43,003 bases of DNA from Bifidobacterium jacchi (GCF_009078285.1 NZ_RQSP01000022.1:1-43003), one strand, 5' to 3'. Positions 36,193 to 43,003 are shown, counted from the first letter of the stretch. Notes: generated from the letters alone by a model not told the origin. Translations and numbers: made by a program.

Positions 36193-36462
36193 ATCGTGTG
36201 CATGCAACGTATGCCGCATGGACTGTCGTGCGGGCATTGTGTGCATCCCACGTATGCCGTCGGAAGCATCGTGTGCATGGAACGTATGTGTAGAGCCGTA
36301 AAACGTGCGCTTCGTGAACGTTCTATGCACACGATCGCGTAGATGTACGCCCCATGCACACGATCAGGAGCGCCTTACGTACGTGTCATGCACACGATCG
36401 ACGGCACGACACGGTCAAGGTGGTCCGTCGTGCCCCCGATATGTACGCTCCATGCACACGAT
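36193..36462. repeat. Seven copies of a 21-bp motif in two orientations
   Basis: Three copies read forward as ATCGTGTGCATGnnACGTATG: 36193-36213, 36236-36256 and 36268-36288. Four read as the reverse complement: 36315-36335, 36344-36364, 36378-36398 and 36442-36462. ATCGTGTGCAT is nearly invariant; the CGTA part varies slightly. Start-to-start distances are 43, 32, 47, 29, 34 and 64 bases, too irregular for CRISPR. Each unit is a weak dyad (TGTGC...GTACA), as expected for a regulator's binding site. Confidence 0.8.
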
Positions 36463-36542
36463 GATTGTTGATGGAGCAGACGGGCCCACAACGAGCAGTG
36501 GGCGCCATTTGACACCGGCCCTTACCGGCGTATACCGGCTCA

Positions 36543-36590
36543 CGCATGGGCATGTACGTTCGCATGCCCATGCCCATGCCCATGCCCATG
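36543..36590. repeat. CATGCC hexamer run within a palindrome
   Basis: Four tandem CATGCC units and a partial fifth occupy 36563-36590. Part of the run pairs with GCATGGGCATG (36543-36553) as a perfect 11-base inverted repeat around 36564-36575. Such runs are prone to slippage. No gene uses it. Confidence 0.7.
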
Positions 36591-36718
36591 TACATGCTCG
36601 TGTGATGCGTGGTGACGCGACTTGCGGCTGACGTTACGTAAAGGGCCATACTGTTTGCAGCGACGCAGACCGTGCGTCGTGGACAGGAACGGATGATTGC
36701 TTGCAAAGGAGATGGATC

Positions 36719-37702
36719 ATGAGCGAGCACGACAATACGGCGAACAATGGGACCTACATCGATGCCGATACCGATATGCTCGATGTGGAGGGTGACCTGC
36801 TGGATGTGAATCAGCTATGGCCGATAAATCAGGCTGCTCTGGTCAGCGGCGTGACGACGCGTACGTTACGTTATTACGACGAGACAAGTTTAGTCAAGCC
36901 AACCGAGACTTCCATCGGCGGCGAACGATGGTATGACTGGCCGACCTTGATCCGGCTCCAGTTCGTGATCCTGTTGCGCGATGCCGGACTGTCTATTGCG
37001 GATATCGCCGCGATAGTACAGCCGGGGGCACACGACATCCGACAGGCAATCGATGCCAAGACGGAGGATATGCACCGTCAAATCGCAGCAATGCAACACA
37101 AGCTGCAAGTGCTGCACAACCTGTCTGACCTGTGCGACGATAACGGCGATATTCCGCAGATGCGCCAGACCGCATCCAATCCGGCACTGGCTCGATATGG
37201 AATCGTTGCGGCACAGCGATGGGACAAGCTATCCGACGAGCAACGCAAACAAGTCGAACGAGCGCGGGACGATGCCGAACGCCATGCACATGAAACGATG
37301 CTCGCCGACGCCAAGCAATGGGAGCAACTGTTCAATACCGGTGTCTCCCCAGATTCGGTGGAAGCGCAGCAGCTGGCCGAACGCATCATGAACCGGAATA
37401 TCCAAGCGGCTGCGCGAACGGCACTGCCGGCTGGTCAACCATCCGCCGCAACGGCGAACACTACGATGCCTGATGCCGATTCGCCGTCCCCGGCCATGCC
37501 GCTGTCGGCCATACTTGGCGCGATTCGCACCGCGTTGACCGGCGACCCGCGCTTTGCCGACCCCTGTGGTATGGCGCTTTACGACAGCAAGGCCTGCGCA
37601 GACTTCGTCAACGAGGCCACCCGCATCCACGCGCAGCATGTCGCCGAACGTTTTGCACATGATGCACGCCCGGACAATGCGATTTGGCTGTCAGATGGTT
37701 GA
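36719..37702 (+). CDS. MerR-family transcriptional regulator
   Basis: A 327-residue regulator. AAAGGAG seven bases before 36719 fixes the start. After 35 acidic residues comes the MerR winged helix: WPINQAALVSGVTTRTLRYYDETSLVKPTE, then GGERWYDWPTLIRLQFVILLRDAGLSIADI. A coiled-coil helix (HRQIAAMQHKLQVLHNL) follows for dimer formation. The C-terminal half (KLSDEQRKQVERARDDAERHA, and ADPCGMALYDSKACADFVNEA) resembles the TipAS-like effector region of antibiotic-sensing MerR proteins, though weakly. The ligand is unknown. The 21-bp motif array directly upstream is a candidate target or autoregulatory site. Confidence 0.85.
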   Translation: MSEHDNTANNGTYIDADTDMLDVEGDLLDVNQLWPINQAALVSGVTTRTLRYYDETSLVKPTETSIGGERWYDWPTLIRLQFVILLRDAGLSIADIAAIVQPGAHDIRQAIDAKTEDMHRQIAAMQHKLQVLHNLSDLCDDNGDIPQMRQTASNPALARYGIVAAQRWDKLSDEQRKQVERARDDAERHAHETMLADAKQWEQLFNTGVSPDSVEAQQLAERIMNRNIQAAARTALPAGQPSAATANTTMPDADSPSPAMPLSAILGAIRTALTGDPRFADPCGMALYDSKACADFVNEATRIHAQHVAERFAHDARPDNAIWLSDG

Positions 37703-37768
37703 CTCCGTTACGTTCCGTGACCATCGGCGGATTGTTTGGGACATCGTGCGGAATCGGACGACGTATCA

Positions 37769-38479
37769 TCATGGCTCTTCGATGATGATGTGTTCGGGCT
37801 GTGGCTTTTCGATGAACATCGTCATATACCAAGGCATGTAGGTGATGGCCGGTTCATCGTCGTCGACGGATACATTGTCTGTGCACAGCACGATTGCTTG
37901 GTCCAACCCCCATTCCCTGACCGCCAGCAGGTTGTTCAAGGCCGCATGCCTCGTGTAGTCCTTGCCTGATTTCGCTTCGATGGGAATGACCTGTCCGTCT
38001 CGTTCGACGAGAAAATCCACTTCGCCAATCCGGGCGCGGTCGTAATAGTAGGGCTCGAGCCCGTGGGCGAGCAGTTCCTGGGCTATCAGATTCTCAAGAA
38101 AGCTGCCCCAGTTGATGCCGGCATCGCCGGTGAGCAGCTCGCGGCGCGCGTCCCCCATGCCGAATGCGCTCAGCAGGCCGACATCCGCCATGAACACCTT
38201 CATCAGGCTCCGGTGCTCGTTGATCTTCAGAGGGCTGACCGGTTCGGTCACGTTGCGGCAGAGAATGACCACGCCGGCGTCCGCGAGCCACATGAAATCG
38301 CTGGCGTAGCGTTCCATGCGTGCGCTTTTGGATAGGTCGGCGAGAACGAACCGCTTGTTCTTCTTGTCGAGCTGAGAGGGGATCGCGTCGAAGATGGAGC
38401 GGATGTGCATCTTGGTGGCGGCGTATTTGGCGATGTCCTGACGGTACAGATCGAGAATGCCGCGCTGCACAAATGCGTT
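37769..38479 (-). pseudogene. 3' remnant of an AAA_14/DUF4143 gene
   Basis: About 236 residues align with the second half of AAA_14/DUF4143 proteins: ILDLYRQDIAKYA, SIFDAIPSQLDKKNKRFVLADL, WLADAGVVILCRNVTEP, LKVFMADVGLL-like text (MKVFMADVGLLSAFGM), GSFLENLIAQELLAHGLEPYYY and GEVDFLVERDGQVIPIEAKSGK. Normal members are near 400-450 residues, with a P-loop ATPase in front. That part is missing: reading upstream in the same frame gives N-A-F-V and then the stop codon of the Cys-rich gene. A GTG at 38468-38470 could allow translation of the fragment, but the ATPase is lost. The break marks a recombination junction. Confidence 0.8.
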
Positions 38480-38827
38480 TCAGGCGGCGAGCTCGGCTTT
38501 GAGCGCCTTGAGATTGGCCAGGATCTCCTCGTGGCACTTCTCGTTGGTGTCGAAGGCGAGGTGACAGAACGCGCACTCGTGGCCTTCGCGGTTCTCGTGG
38601 CAGGCGTGTAGGCAGGCCTTGCCCTCGCACTCCTCGTCGGTTCCGTGCGTGCAGTCGTTGTCGTCGCAGCAGTCGCCGGTGAAGCAGCAGCCGCAGCAGC
38701 CGCATGCGGCAACGCCGTGCTCGTGCTTGGTGACATCGAACTTGGCGAGGGTGTCTTTGCAGACGGCGAAAGTGCCTTCTTCGGTGACGATTTCGTAGGC
38801 GTGCTGATCGATGGTCTTGATGGTCAT
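38480..38827 (-). CDS. Small cysteine/histidine-rich protein beside zur
   Basis: This 115-residue protein is not recognised. The start at 38827 follows AAAGGA by seven bases. The first 40 residues look like an ordinary small domain (TIKTIDQHAYEIVTEEGTFAVC). The middle then packs cysteines: ACGCCGCC, GDCCDDNDC, EECEGKACLHACHE and HECAFCH, 15 in all together with one near the N-terminus and one in EKCHEE, plus about eight His. A helical Lys/Ala/Leu tail ends it. There is no signal peptide. The density resembles metallothionein-like or metal-chaperone proteins. Its place directly downstream of zur, 90 bases after that stop, argues for zinc handling. Its 3' end abuts the DUF4143 remnant. Confidence 0.8.
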   Translation of the reverse strand: MTIKTIDQHAYEIVTEEGTFAVCKDTLAKFDVTKHEHGVAACGCCGCCFTGDCCDDNDCTHGTDEECEGKACLHACHENREGHECAFCHLAFDTNEKCHEEILANLKALKAELAA

Positions 38828-38834
38828 TGTTTTT

Positions 38835-38867
38835 CCTTTCAATGCGCTCATGTTTTCGATTGAAAGG
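38835..38867. repeat. 9-bp inverted repeat in the Cys-rich gene leader
   Basis: CCTTTCAAT (38835-38843) and ATTGAAAGG (38859-38867) are perfect inverted repeats with a 15-base spacer. The near arm contains the ribosome site of the Cys-rich gene, so folding would hide it. This is a possible translational control element. Confidence 0.4.
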
Positions 38868-38916
38868 GTAAGCCGCGTGTGATGCGTGCGAAAGTTAGTG
38901 AAAGTGGTTACCGGTT

Positions 38917-39366
38917 TCACTGCTCGTCGTTGTGGGCGCCGTTGATGGTCTTCCGCGCGCAGCGTGGACACAGGCCGTAGATTTCCAGCTCATGGGCGAC
39001 GTTGGTGTAGTGCAGTTTGGCTGCTGCCTGTTCGATCCATTGTTCCAGTCCCGGAATTTCGATTTCTATGGTCTTCCCGCAATTCCGGCACATGATGTGA
39101 TGGTGGTGACGGTGGTCATCGCAGGCGCGATACAGGGTTTCGCCATTGAGATGAATAACGTCGAGTCTGCCTTGATCGGCCATCATCTGCAGATTCCGGT
39201 ATGCGGTAGTGGTGCCGATACGCGTGCCGCGGTTGCGCAGAATATCGGTGATCTCCTGGGCGGTGGCGAAGCGTGATAATTCTGATAGCGTCTGCTCGAT
39301 CAGCATGCGTGGCCTGGTGATGCGGGGATTGGGCGACTGCGCCGTGCGCTCGTCATGGTCAGCCAT
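38917..39366 (-). CDS. zur: Zur-type Fur-family regulator
   Basis: A 149-residue zinc-responsive repressor by context. The DNA-binding half has RMLIEQTLSEL, ATAQEITDILRNRG and IGTTTAYRNLQMMADQGRL (recognition helix). The metal half has RACDDHRHHHHIMCRNCGKTIEIE and IYGLCPRC, with two CxxC pairs and the His cluster. GGGGAGGGAACA precedes the ATG. A Zur-like box lies 29-43 bases upstream, so it is probably autoregulated. It follows the ZnuA-ZinT gene on the same strand and sits inside a locus of zinc-independent ribosomal proteins, the standard Zur regulon. Confidence 0.92.
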   Translation of the reverse strand: MADHDERTAQSPNPRITRPRMLIEQTLSELSRFATAQEITDILRNRGTRIGTTTAYRNLQMMADQGRLDVIHLNGETLYRACDDHRHHHHIMCRNCGKTIEIEIPGLEQWIEQAAAKLHYTNVAHELEIYGLCPRCARKTINGAHNDEQ

Positions 39367-39394
39367 TGTTCCCTCCCCCCGCTTCTTTAGCTAA

Positions 39395-39409
39395 TGATAA
39401 TTATTATCA
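39395..39409. promoter_or_regulatory. Zur-like operator of zur
   Basis: TGATAATTATTATCA is a perfect 7-1-7 palindrome. The surrounding 19 bases match the classical Fur-type box at 17 positions. It lies between the ZnuA-ZinT stop and the zur start and matches the operator at 42622-42636 in its TGATAA-n3-TTATCA frame. Confidence 0.85.
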
Positions 39410-39446
39410 CTTGGAGGACAAGTCGGAACGACGCCACGGGCATGGC

Positions 39447-41066
39447 TCAGTGTGCCATGATTTCGGTGGCGATTTCCTTGCCGCTCATTGAGGCCGGGTA
39501 GTAGGTGGGCCAGTTGTCCATCTCCTTCAGGGTCTCCTCCTGTGAGGAGTCACCCATGAAGATGTGGAAGTGTGCGGTCTTGCCCGGCGCGATGCCGTGG
39601 TCGGAGAACTGCACGACCCTCGGCGCGCCCTCGGGTACATCACCGGTGGCGGTGAACAGGAAGCGCACACCGCGGTTGCCCTTCGCGTAATCGAGAACCT
39701 TGAAACCGTCGTACCTGTAGGTCGCGGTGACGGTCTTGCCGCCACGGGTGAAGCTCATCCGGTCGCCCTTAATGGAGATCTTCTCCACGTCGGTCTTGTA
39801 GCCGGTGTCGTAGTACTGCTTGTATTCGGTGGCGGTCATGTCGCCCTTCTTGGCTTTGGCCTCCATCACCGTGTCGAGCGTGCCGTCCTGAAGGTACGGG
39901 TACACCGACTGCCATTCGCCCTCATAATCGGCGAGCGTGCGGTCCTTGACGTCCTGAGTGAGGAAGAAGCCGTTCGTGGTGTCGGTCGCCAGTGCCTGCT
40001 TGGCGATCAGAGTGAGCCATCCGAGCAGTGTCTTCTGGTTTTCGGGCAGCTGTTCGGTGGCGGAGATGATCGTCTTGTTGGAGGAGACCGCAGCTTCGTT
40101 GAGCTTCTTGGCGAAGCCGCCCATTTCCTGCGGGTTGACGACGAGGATGTCCACGTCGTCGCCGGCTACGGTGTCCATCGCGCTCTTCAGATCGGCCGCA
40201 GAGGGCTCGGCCTCGCTGTTCATCGCGTTGGTGTAGGTTTCGGGGGTCTTGTCGGTCGCGCCGATGTAATCGAGCAGGTAGCTGATGATCGATTCGGTGG
40301 CCACGTAGCTGCGCTTGACTCCGGCGGAGCGGCCCTTGTTGACCAGCGCGACGAAGTCGGCATATTCGCCGTTCCACTCGTTGAAGTGACGCTGTACGGT
40401 TGCTGCGGTCTTCGAGTGCTCTCCGGCCTCGGCCACGTAGGCGTTATTGATCGCCTCGGCGGCCTTGAGCACGCCTTCGGGGCTGAACCACACATGGGGG
40501 TTCGTGGAGCCGTGGTGGTGGTGATGGCCCTCCTCGCCTTCCTCATGCTCGTGGGAGTGCTCCTCGGTGGCGGTGATGCCCATGAGGTCACCCACATTGA
40601 CGATACGCTGCTTGTCCGGATTCAGCTGCGCCTTCTCGGCCCATCCGTCGTAGCCGGCACCGTTGAGCACCACGATATCGGCCTTGGCGAGCTTCGCGAG
40701 ATCGGCTGCAGTGGCCTCGTAATCATGCGGGTCGGCGGAGGTCGAGTTGATCAGCGAGGTGACTTCGGCGCAGGAGCCGCCGAGCTGCTGCGCGAGCGAG
40801 CCCCACTGGTTCACCGAGGCGACCACGGTGAACGTCGTATCACAGGAGTCGGCGACGGCCTCGGTTGCCGTGGTGCTGCCGGGCTCACCGCCGGCTATCT
40901 GACCTTGTCTTGCGTAGGCGATTCCGCCGACGATTCCGCCGGAGAGCAAAGCGCCGACGCAGAATGCGGCGATGGTGGCGATAACCGGTTTACGACGGTC
41001 GCCGATGGATGCGTGAGTGCTGGGATTGGTTTCCGGTGTGGGCTGGCTAGCATTTGGGTTAGTCAT
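39447..41066 (-). CDS. ZnuA-ZinT fusion, zinc-capture protein
   Basis: About 539 residues. An N-terminal hydrophobic segment (VIATIAAFCVGALLSGGIVGG) exports or anchors it; no lipobox is seen. Residues about 70-370 are a ZnuA/AdcA-type metal-binding protein: VASVNQWGSLAQQLGG, SADPHDYEAT and NPHVWFSPEGV, with a His-rich loop (HSHEHEEGEEGHHHHHG) near 170-186. Residues about 375-539 are a ZinT domain (DYEGEWQSVYPYLQDG; ending in HFHIFMGDSSQE and TYYPA). The same fusion is seen in streptococcal AdcA. The start at 41066 (MTNPNAS) has GAAAG upstream; 41108 is possible. No permease or ATPase genes follow, so its transporter must be elsewhere. Confidence 0.9.
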   Translation of the reverse strand: MTNPNASQPTPETNPSTHASIGDRRKPVIATIAAFCVGALLSGGIVGGIAYARQGQIAGGEPGSTTATEAVADSCDTTFTVVASVNQWGSLAQQLGGSCAEVTSLINSTSADPHDYEATAADLAKLAKADIVVLNGAGYDGWAEKAQLNPDKQRIVNVGDLMGITATEEHSHEHEEGEEGHHHHHGSTNPHVWFSPEGVLKAAEAINNAYVAEAGEHSKTAATVQRHFNEWNGEYADFVALVNKGRSAGVKRSYVATESIISYLLDYIGATDKTPETYTNAMNSEAEPSAADLKSAMDTVAGDDVDILVVNPQEMGGFAKKLNEAAVSSNKTIISATEQLPENQKTLLGWLTLIAKQALATDTTNGFFLTQDVKDRTLADYEGEWQSVYPYLQDGTLDTVMEAKAKKGDMTATEYKQYYDTGYKTDVEKISIKGDRMSFTRGGKTVTATYRYDGFKVLDYAKGNRGVRFLFTATGDVPEGAPRVVQFSDHGIAPGKTAHFHIFMGDSSQEETLKEMDNWPTYYPASMSGKEIATEIMAH

Positions 41067-41124
41067 GTCTGTACTTTCTACCTTGTTGTCTCCGCCCCGA
41101 TCGTTCATGTCGGGAGGTTGGCCG

Positions 41125-41292
41125 CTATGGTTTTATATATCCTTTTCGCACGGCTGCGGCCAGATTCTGGGGAACCTGGACGACTTCGCCTTCCGGCGTG
41201 GTGACCGTGGCCAACTGCGGGACTTTCGCCTTCCAGTTGGCTCGGCGTGAATGGGTATGTGACCGTGAGGTCCGGTATTTCGGCAACGCCAT
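41125..41292 (-). CDS. rpmF: 50S ribosomal protein L32, zinc-independent form
   Basis: A 55-residue L32. It opens [20 protein letters not shown] like all L32 proteins but has no cysteine, where zinc-binding forms have two CxxC pairs. Its ATG overlaps the L36 stop (TGATG), so the two are translated in sequence. It would replace the zinc form when zinc is short. Confidence 0.92.
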   Translation of the reverse strand: MALPKYRTSRSHTHSRRANWKAKVPQLATVTTPEGEVVQVPQNLAAAVRKGYIKP

Positions 41293-41414
41293 CAGCCTTG
41301 CCTCGCTTTCCATCTGGGGTTCTTCTTGTTGATGACGTACAAATGCCCGCGTCTGCGCACGACGACTGAGCCGTCCTTGCGCGCCAGCGAGCGGATCGAT
41401 GCCTTGACTTTCAT
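41292..41414 (-). CDS. rpmJ: 50S ribosomal protein L36, zinc-independent form
   Basis: A 40-residue protein, [19 protein letters not shown] onward, with [25 protein letters not shown] ending. The Cys and His ligands of ordinary L36 are missing, as in the longer alternative L36. AGGAG precedes the ATG at 41414. A longer frame reaching upstream to 41594 is not needed. Confidence 0.92.
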   Translation of the reverse strand: MKVKASIRSLARKDGSVVVRRRGHLYVINKKNPRWKARQG

Positions 41415-41455
41415 ATAAGCTCCTGTTGGGTTTATTGGATTAGTGGTTGATACGG

Positions 41456-41713
41456 CTATTGCCGTCCGTACCGCTCGTTGAACTTCTGCACTTGGCCAGC
41501 GGTATCGAGCACCACGTTCTTGCCCGTGTAGAAGGGGTGGCTGTAGCGGGATACCTCCACATTCACCAGCGGATAGGTGTTGCCGTCCTCCCATGTGATG
41601 GTTGGCAGGCTTTTGGCCTTGGAGGCCAGCGTGGATTTTGTGAGGATGTACTTGTCGGCCGAGCGGTCGTAGAAGACCACAGGCCCGTATTCGGGATGGA
41701 TGCCTTGTTGCAT
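41456..41713 (-). CDS. rpmE2: 50S ribosomal protein L31 type B
   Basis: An 85-residue protein, [21 protein letters not shown] onward, with the type B hallmarks [16 protein letters not shown] and SHPFYTGKN. No cysteine is present; type A L31 binds zinc through a CxxC. It is part of the minus-strand ribosomal series, 97 bases after S14. Confidence 0.95.
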   Translation of the reverse strand: MQQGIHPEYGPVVFYDRSADKYILTKSTLASKAKSLPTITWEDGNTYPLVNVEVSRYSHPFYTGKNVVLDTAGQVQKFNERYGRQ

Positions 41714-41810
41714 GTCGTATTCTTTTCGTTGTTGTGTTGCTGGGTTCGAAGTCGACGGATGGAGCCGGCGGCGAAGAATGGAACCGAGCGCTCGCTTGTT
41801 CGTATGACGG

Positions 41811-42116
41811 TCACCAACTGGATTTCGTCACGCCGGGCAGTTCGCCCCGGTGCGCCTTTTCGCGCAGGTTGATGCGTGAGAGGCCGAACTTGCGGTTGAA
41901 GGCGCGAGGCCGGCCGTCGATGGAGTCCCGGTTGCGCAGACGGGTCGGACTGGCGTCGCGGGGAAGTGCGTGCAGCTTGCGCATGGCTTCGGTACGTTCT
42001 TCGGGGCTCAGGTGCGGATTGATGCTGTCTCGTTTGTATTGCGCTCGCCGTTCGGCGTATTTCGCCACGATGCGCTCGCGTTGCATTTGTCGGTTGATTT
42101 TGCTGGTTTTGGCCAT
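41811..42116 (-). CDS. rpsN: 30S ribosomal protein S14, zinc-independent form
   Basis: A 101-residue S14 of the long, cysteine-free type (zinc forms are about 61 residues with four Cys). It shows [49 protein letters not shown] and [18 protein letters not shown]. It is the third gene of the series. Confidence 0.95.
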   Translation of the reverse strand: MAKTSKINRQMQRERIVAKYAERRAQYKRDSINPHLSPEERTEAMRKLHALPRDASPTRLRNRDSIDGRPRAFNRKFGLSRINLREKAHRGELPGVTKSSW

Positions 42117-42131
42117 GGGATTTCTTCCTGC

Positions 42132-42302
42132 TCAGCGCGATTCCCGGAAGATGACGCGCCTGCGCACCACTGGGTCGAACTTTGTCAGTTCGAGTCGGTC
42201 CGGCGTGTTGCGTCGGTTCTTGCGGGTCGTGTAGGTGAAGCCGGTTCCCGCCGTGGATTTGAGGGTGATGACCGGTCTGATTTCCGATGATTTGCTTGAC
42301 AT
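42132..42302 (-). CDS. rpmG: 50S ribosomal protein L33, zinc-independent form
   Basis: A 56-residue protein: [20 protein letters not shown], then [19 protein letters not shown] and [16 protein letters not shown]. The fold signature is L33, but the two CxxC pairs are absent. It lies 15 bases before S14. It is too short to be found by length filters. Confidence 0.95.
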   Translation of the reverse strand: MSSKSSEIRPVITLKSTAGTGFTYTTRKNRRNTPDRLELTKFDPVVRRRVIFRESR

Positions 42303-42359
42303 GACTGTCTCTTTCGTTGATGTGGTTCTGTGAGTTGCAGCGGATTCCTGTCGCGGGGT

Positions 42360-42599
42360 TCAGCGTCCGTGTGACGCGCGGCGTTCGATGCGTGCCAGGG
42401 CCGCTTCGATACCGATGCGGTCGATGGTCTTCATGCCCTTCGCGCTGACCGTCAATGTGACGTAGCGCCCCTGCGAGGGAACCCAATACCGCTTGGATTG
42501 CAGGTTCGGGGCAAATGTTCGTTTGGTTTTCCGATGCGAATGGGAGACGCGATTGCCTGTCGAGGCGCGCGTGCCCAGAATTTGACATTGTTTGGACAT
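42360..42599 (-). CDS. rpmB: 50S ribosomal protein L28, zinc-independent form
   Basis: A 79-residue L28: [20 protein letters not shown], then [20 protein letters not shown] and [21 protein letters not shown]. One lone Cys remains (Cys5), so there is no zinc site. It is the first gene of the series. No ribosome site precedes the ATG, and the predicted transcription start is within a few bases of it, suggesting leaderless translation. Confidence 0.93.
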   Translation of the reverse strand: MSKQCQILGTRASTGNRVSHSHRKTKRTFAPNLQSKRYWVPSQGRYVTLTVSAKGMKTIDRIGIEAALARIERRASHGR

Positions 42600-42622
42600 G
42601 ATTGCAGACTATACACCATAAT
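42593..42622 (+). promoter_or_regulatory. Promoter of the CobW-like gene
   Basis: TGGACA (42593-42598), an 18-base spacer and CATAAT (42617-42622); each hexamer is one base from consensus. The Zur-like box starts at the last base of the -10 and would cover the transcription start. Confidence 0.6.
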
Positions 42623-42637
42623 GATAACCATTATCAA
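42608..42637 (-). promoter_or_regulatory. Promoter of the L28 ribosomal series
   Basis: On the minus strand, TTGATA (42637-42632), 18 bases, then TATAGT (42613-42608). The Zur-like box overlaps the -35 and much of the spacer. The -10 ends nine bases before the L28 ATG. Confidence 0.65.
42622..42636. promoter_or_regulatory. Zur-like operator between divergent promoters
   Basis: TGATAACCATTATCA is palindromic with one mismatch. In context, ATAATGATAACCATTATC matches the classical 19-bp Fur-type box at 17 of 19 positions. One site can block both promoters. Confidence 0.85.
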
Positions 42638-42651
42638 AAAGAAAGGTCGTT

Positions 42652-43003
42652 ATGGTTCATCCGGTATTGCAATCATTGGGAAACGCGGAACGCGGCGCCG
42701 GTGTGCCGGTGGTGCTGCTCACCGGTGTGGATCGGCTCAATCTTGATGCCGTGGCGTTTTCGCTGGCCGATTCCTGTCCGTCCGTATGTTCGATCGCCTA
42801 TGACGTGCGTCCGAATGCCGCCATCGAGTCCGGGCTGGACATCATCCGCACGGTCGCGCGTTCCCGTGCCGACGGTCTGATGTTCGGCGAGTCGGAGTCA
42901 TTCGGCTTGGAGGAGTGCTGCATGAGCTGCACGGTGAAGCATGACGTCGGGCGTGTGCTGAAAACGATATGCTCGGCATCTGCGATGGGTGTCGGGGTGG
43001 GGG
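42652..43003 (+). CDS. COG0523/CobW-like protein (partial, right edge)
   Basis: The first 117 residues are present; the gene runs off the window. After VPVVLLTG, where COG0523 GTPases have a GxxxxGKT loop, the text is VDRLNLDAVAFSLAD: no P-loop lysine. The metal-site motif is near its usual place as EECCMSCTVKHDV (Cys89, Cys90, Cys93), matching the CxCC-type motif of the family. AAAGG lies six bases before the ATG. It is divergent from the ribosomal series and shares its Zur-like operator, so it is likely a zinc-starvation metallochaperone or a non-GTPase relative. Confidence 0.8.
   Translation, partial: MVHPVLQSLGNAERGAGVPVVLLTGVDRLNLDAVAFSLADSCPSVCSIAYDVRPNAAIESGLDIIRTVARSRADGLMFGESESFGLEECCMSCTVKHDVGRVLKTICSASAMGVGVG

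Larger units (their letters stand above)
36004..36718. other. Repeat-rich gene-free region
   Basis: These 715 bases lie between two regulator genes. I see no credible coding frame; the 108-codon frame here (with HAHAHAH) is produced by a CATGCC microsatellite. The region holds a compound dyad (36101-36152), seven copies of a 21-bp motif (36193-36462), and a hexamer repeat within a palindrome (36543-36590). CTGTTTGCAGCGACGC and a good ribosome site precede the MerR gene. Confidence 0.75.

Noticed and set aside
36193..36462. CRISPR array
   Set aside because: Repeats are 21 bp, occur in both orientations, have spacers of 8-43 bases, and no cas gene is in the window.
36305..36631. 108-codon frame with HAHAHAHAH run, possible metal-binding peptide
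   Set aside because: The run is a CATGCC microsatellite and the frame passes through the repeat array; no ribosome site.
1..43003. Insertion sequences, prophage or plasmid origin
   Set aside because: No transposase, integrase, replication or phage structural gene is recognisable on either strand.

Overview
The window looks like a chromosomal segment of a high-GC actinobacterium, most probably a Bifidobacterium. The main reason is a seven-gene block at the left end whose order (Ser/Thr kinase, giant Fn3/Ig-like protein, MoxR ATPase, DUF58 protein, transglutaminase-fold membrane protein, PP2C phosphatase) is that described for the bifidobacterial PFNA cluster. An AdnAB-type helicase-nuclease pair, purE-purK and two Fur-family regulators fit the same placement. 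Species is not decidable by eye.

Layout. 1-273: short repeats and hairpins, no gene. 274-15423 (minus): PFNA-type signalling operon, read right to left from the kinase, with a variant-leucine-rich-repeat protein as its last gene. 15648-24508 (plus): adnA-like and adnB-like DNA-end resection genes overlapping by ATGA. 24648-26863 (plus): GNAT acetyltransferase and MFS transporter, again ATGA-coupled, behind a strongly structured leader. 26864-27485: gene-free stretch with three matched 43-bp palindromes. 27486-27559 (minus): tRNA-Arg(TCT) with an intrinsic terminator. 27855-29818 (plus): two-gene AAA ATPase + RloB cassette resembling the AbiL/RloAB type of anti-phage module, with lower GC upstream. 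29865-32234 (minus): a divergent DXS-like thiamine-diphosphate enzyme carrying repeat-rich insertions. 32527-33531: zinc-free MDR oxidoreductase. 33686-35336: purE-purK. 35599-36003: Fur-family regulator behind a large dyad. 36004-36718: repeat-rich intergenic region with seven copies of a 21-bp motif in two orientations. 36719-37702: MerR-family regulator. 37769-38479: remnant of an AAA/DUF4143 gene.

38480-43003 is a zinc-starvation locus. A single Zur-like operator lies between divergent promoters for a COG0523/CobW-like protein (plus) and a minus-strand series of zinc-independent ribosomal protein paralogues: L28, L33, S14, L31, L36 and L32. Only L28 contains a cysteine, and only one. The series runs on to a ZnuA-ZinT fusion for zinc uptake, a Zur-type regulator with its own operator, and a small protein with 15 cysteines in 115 residues. 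Read together: when zinc is scarce Zur releases, zinc-free ribosomal proteins replace zinc-binding ones, zinc is captured, and the Cys-rich protein may hold or hand on the metal.

The best candidates for undescribed biology are the Cys-rich protein beside zur, the seven-copy 21-bp motif array, the three 43-bp palindromes, the threonine hexapeptide repeats on MoxR, and the repeat insertions inside the DXS-like enzyme.
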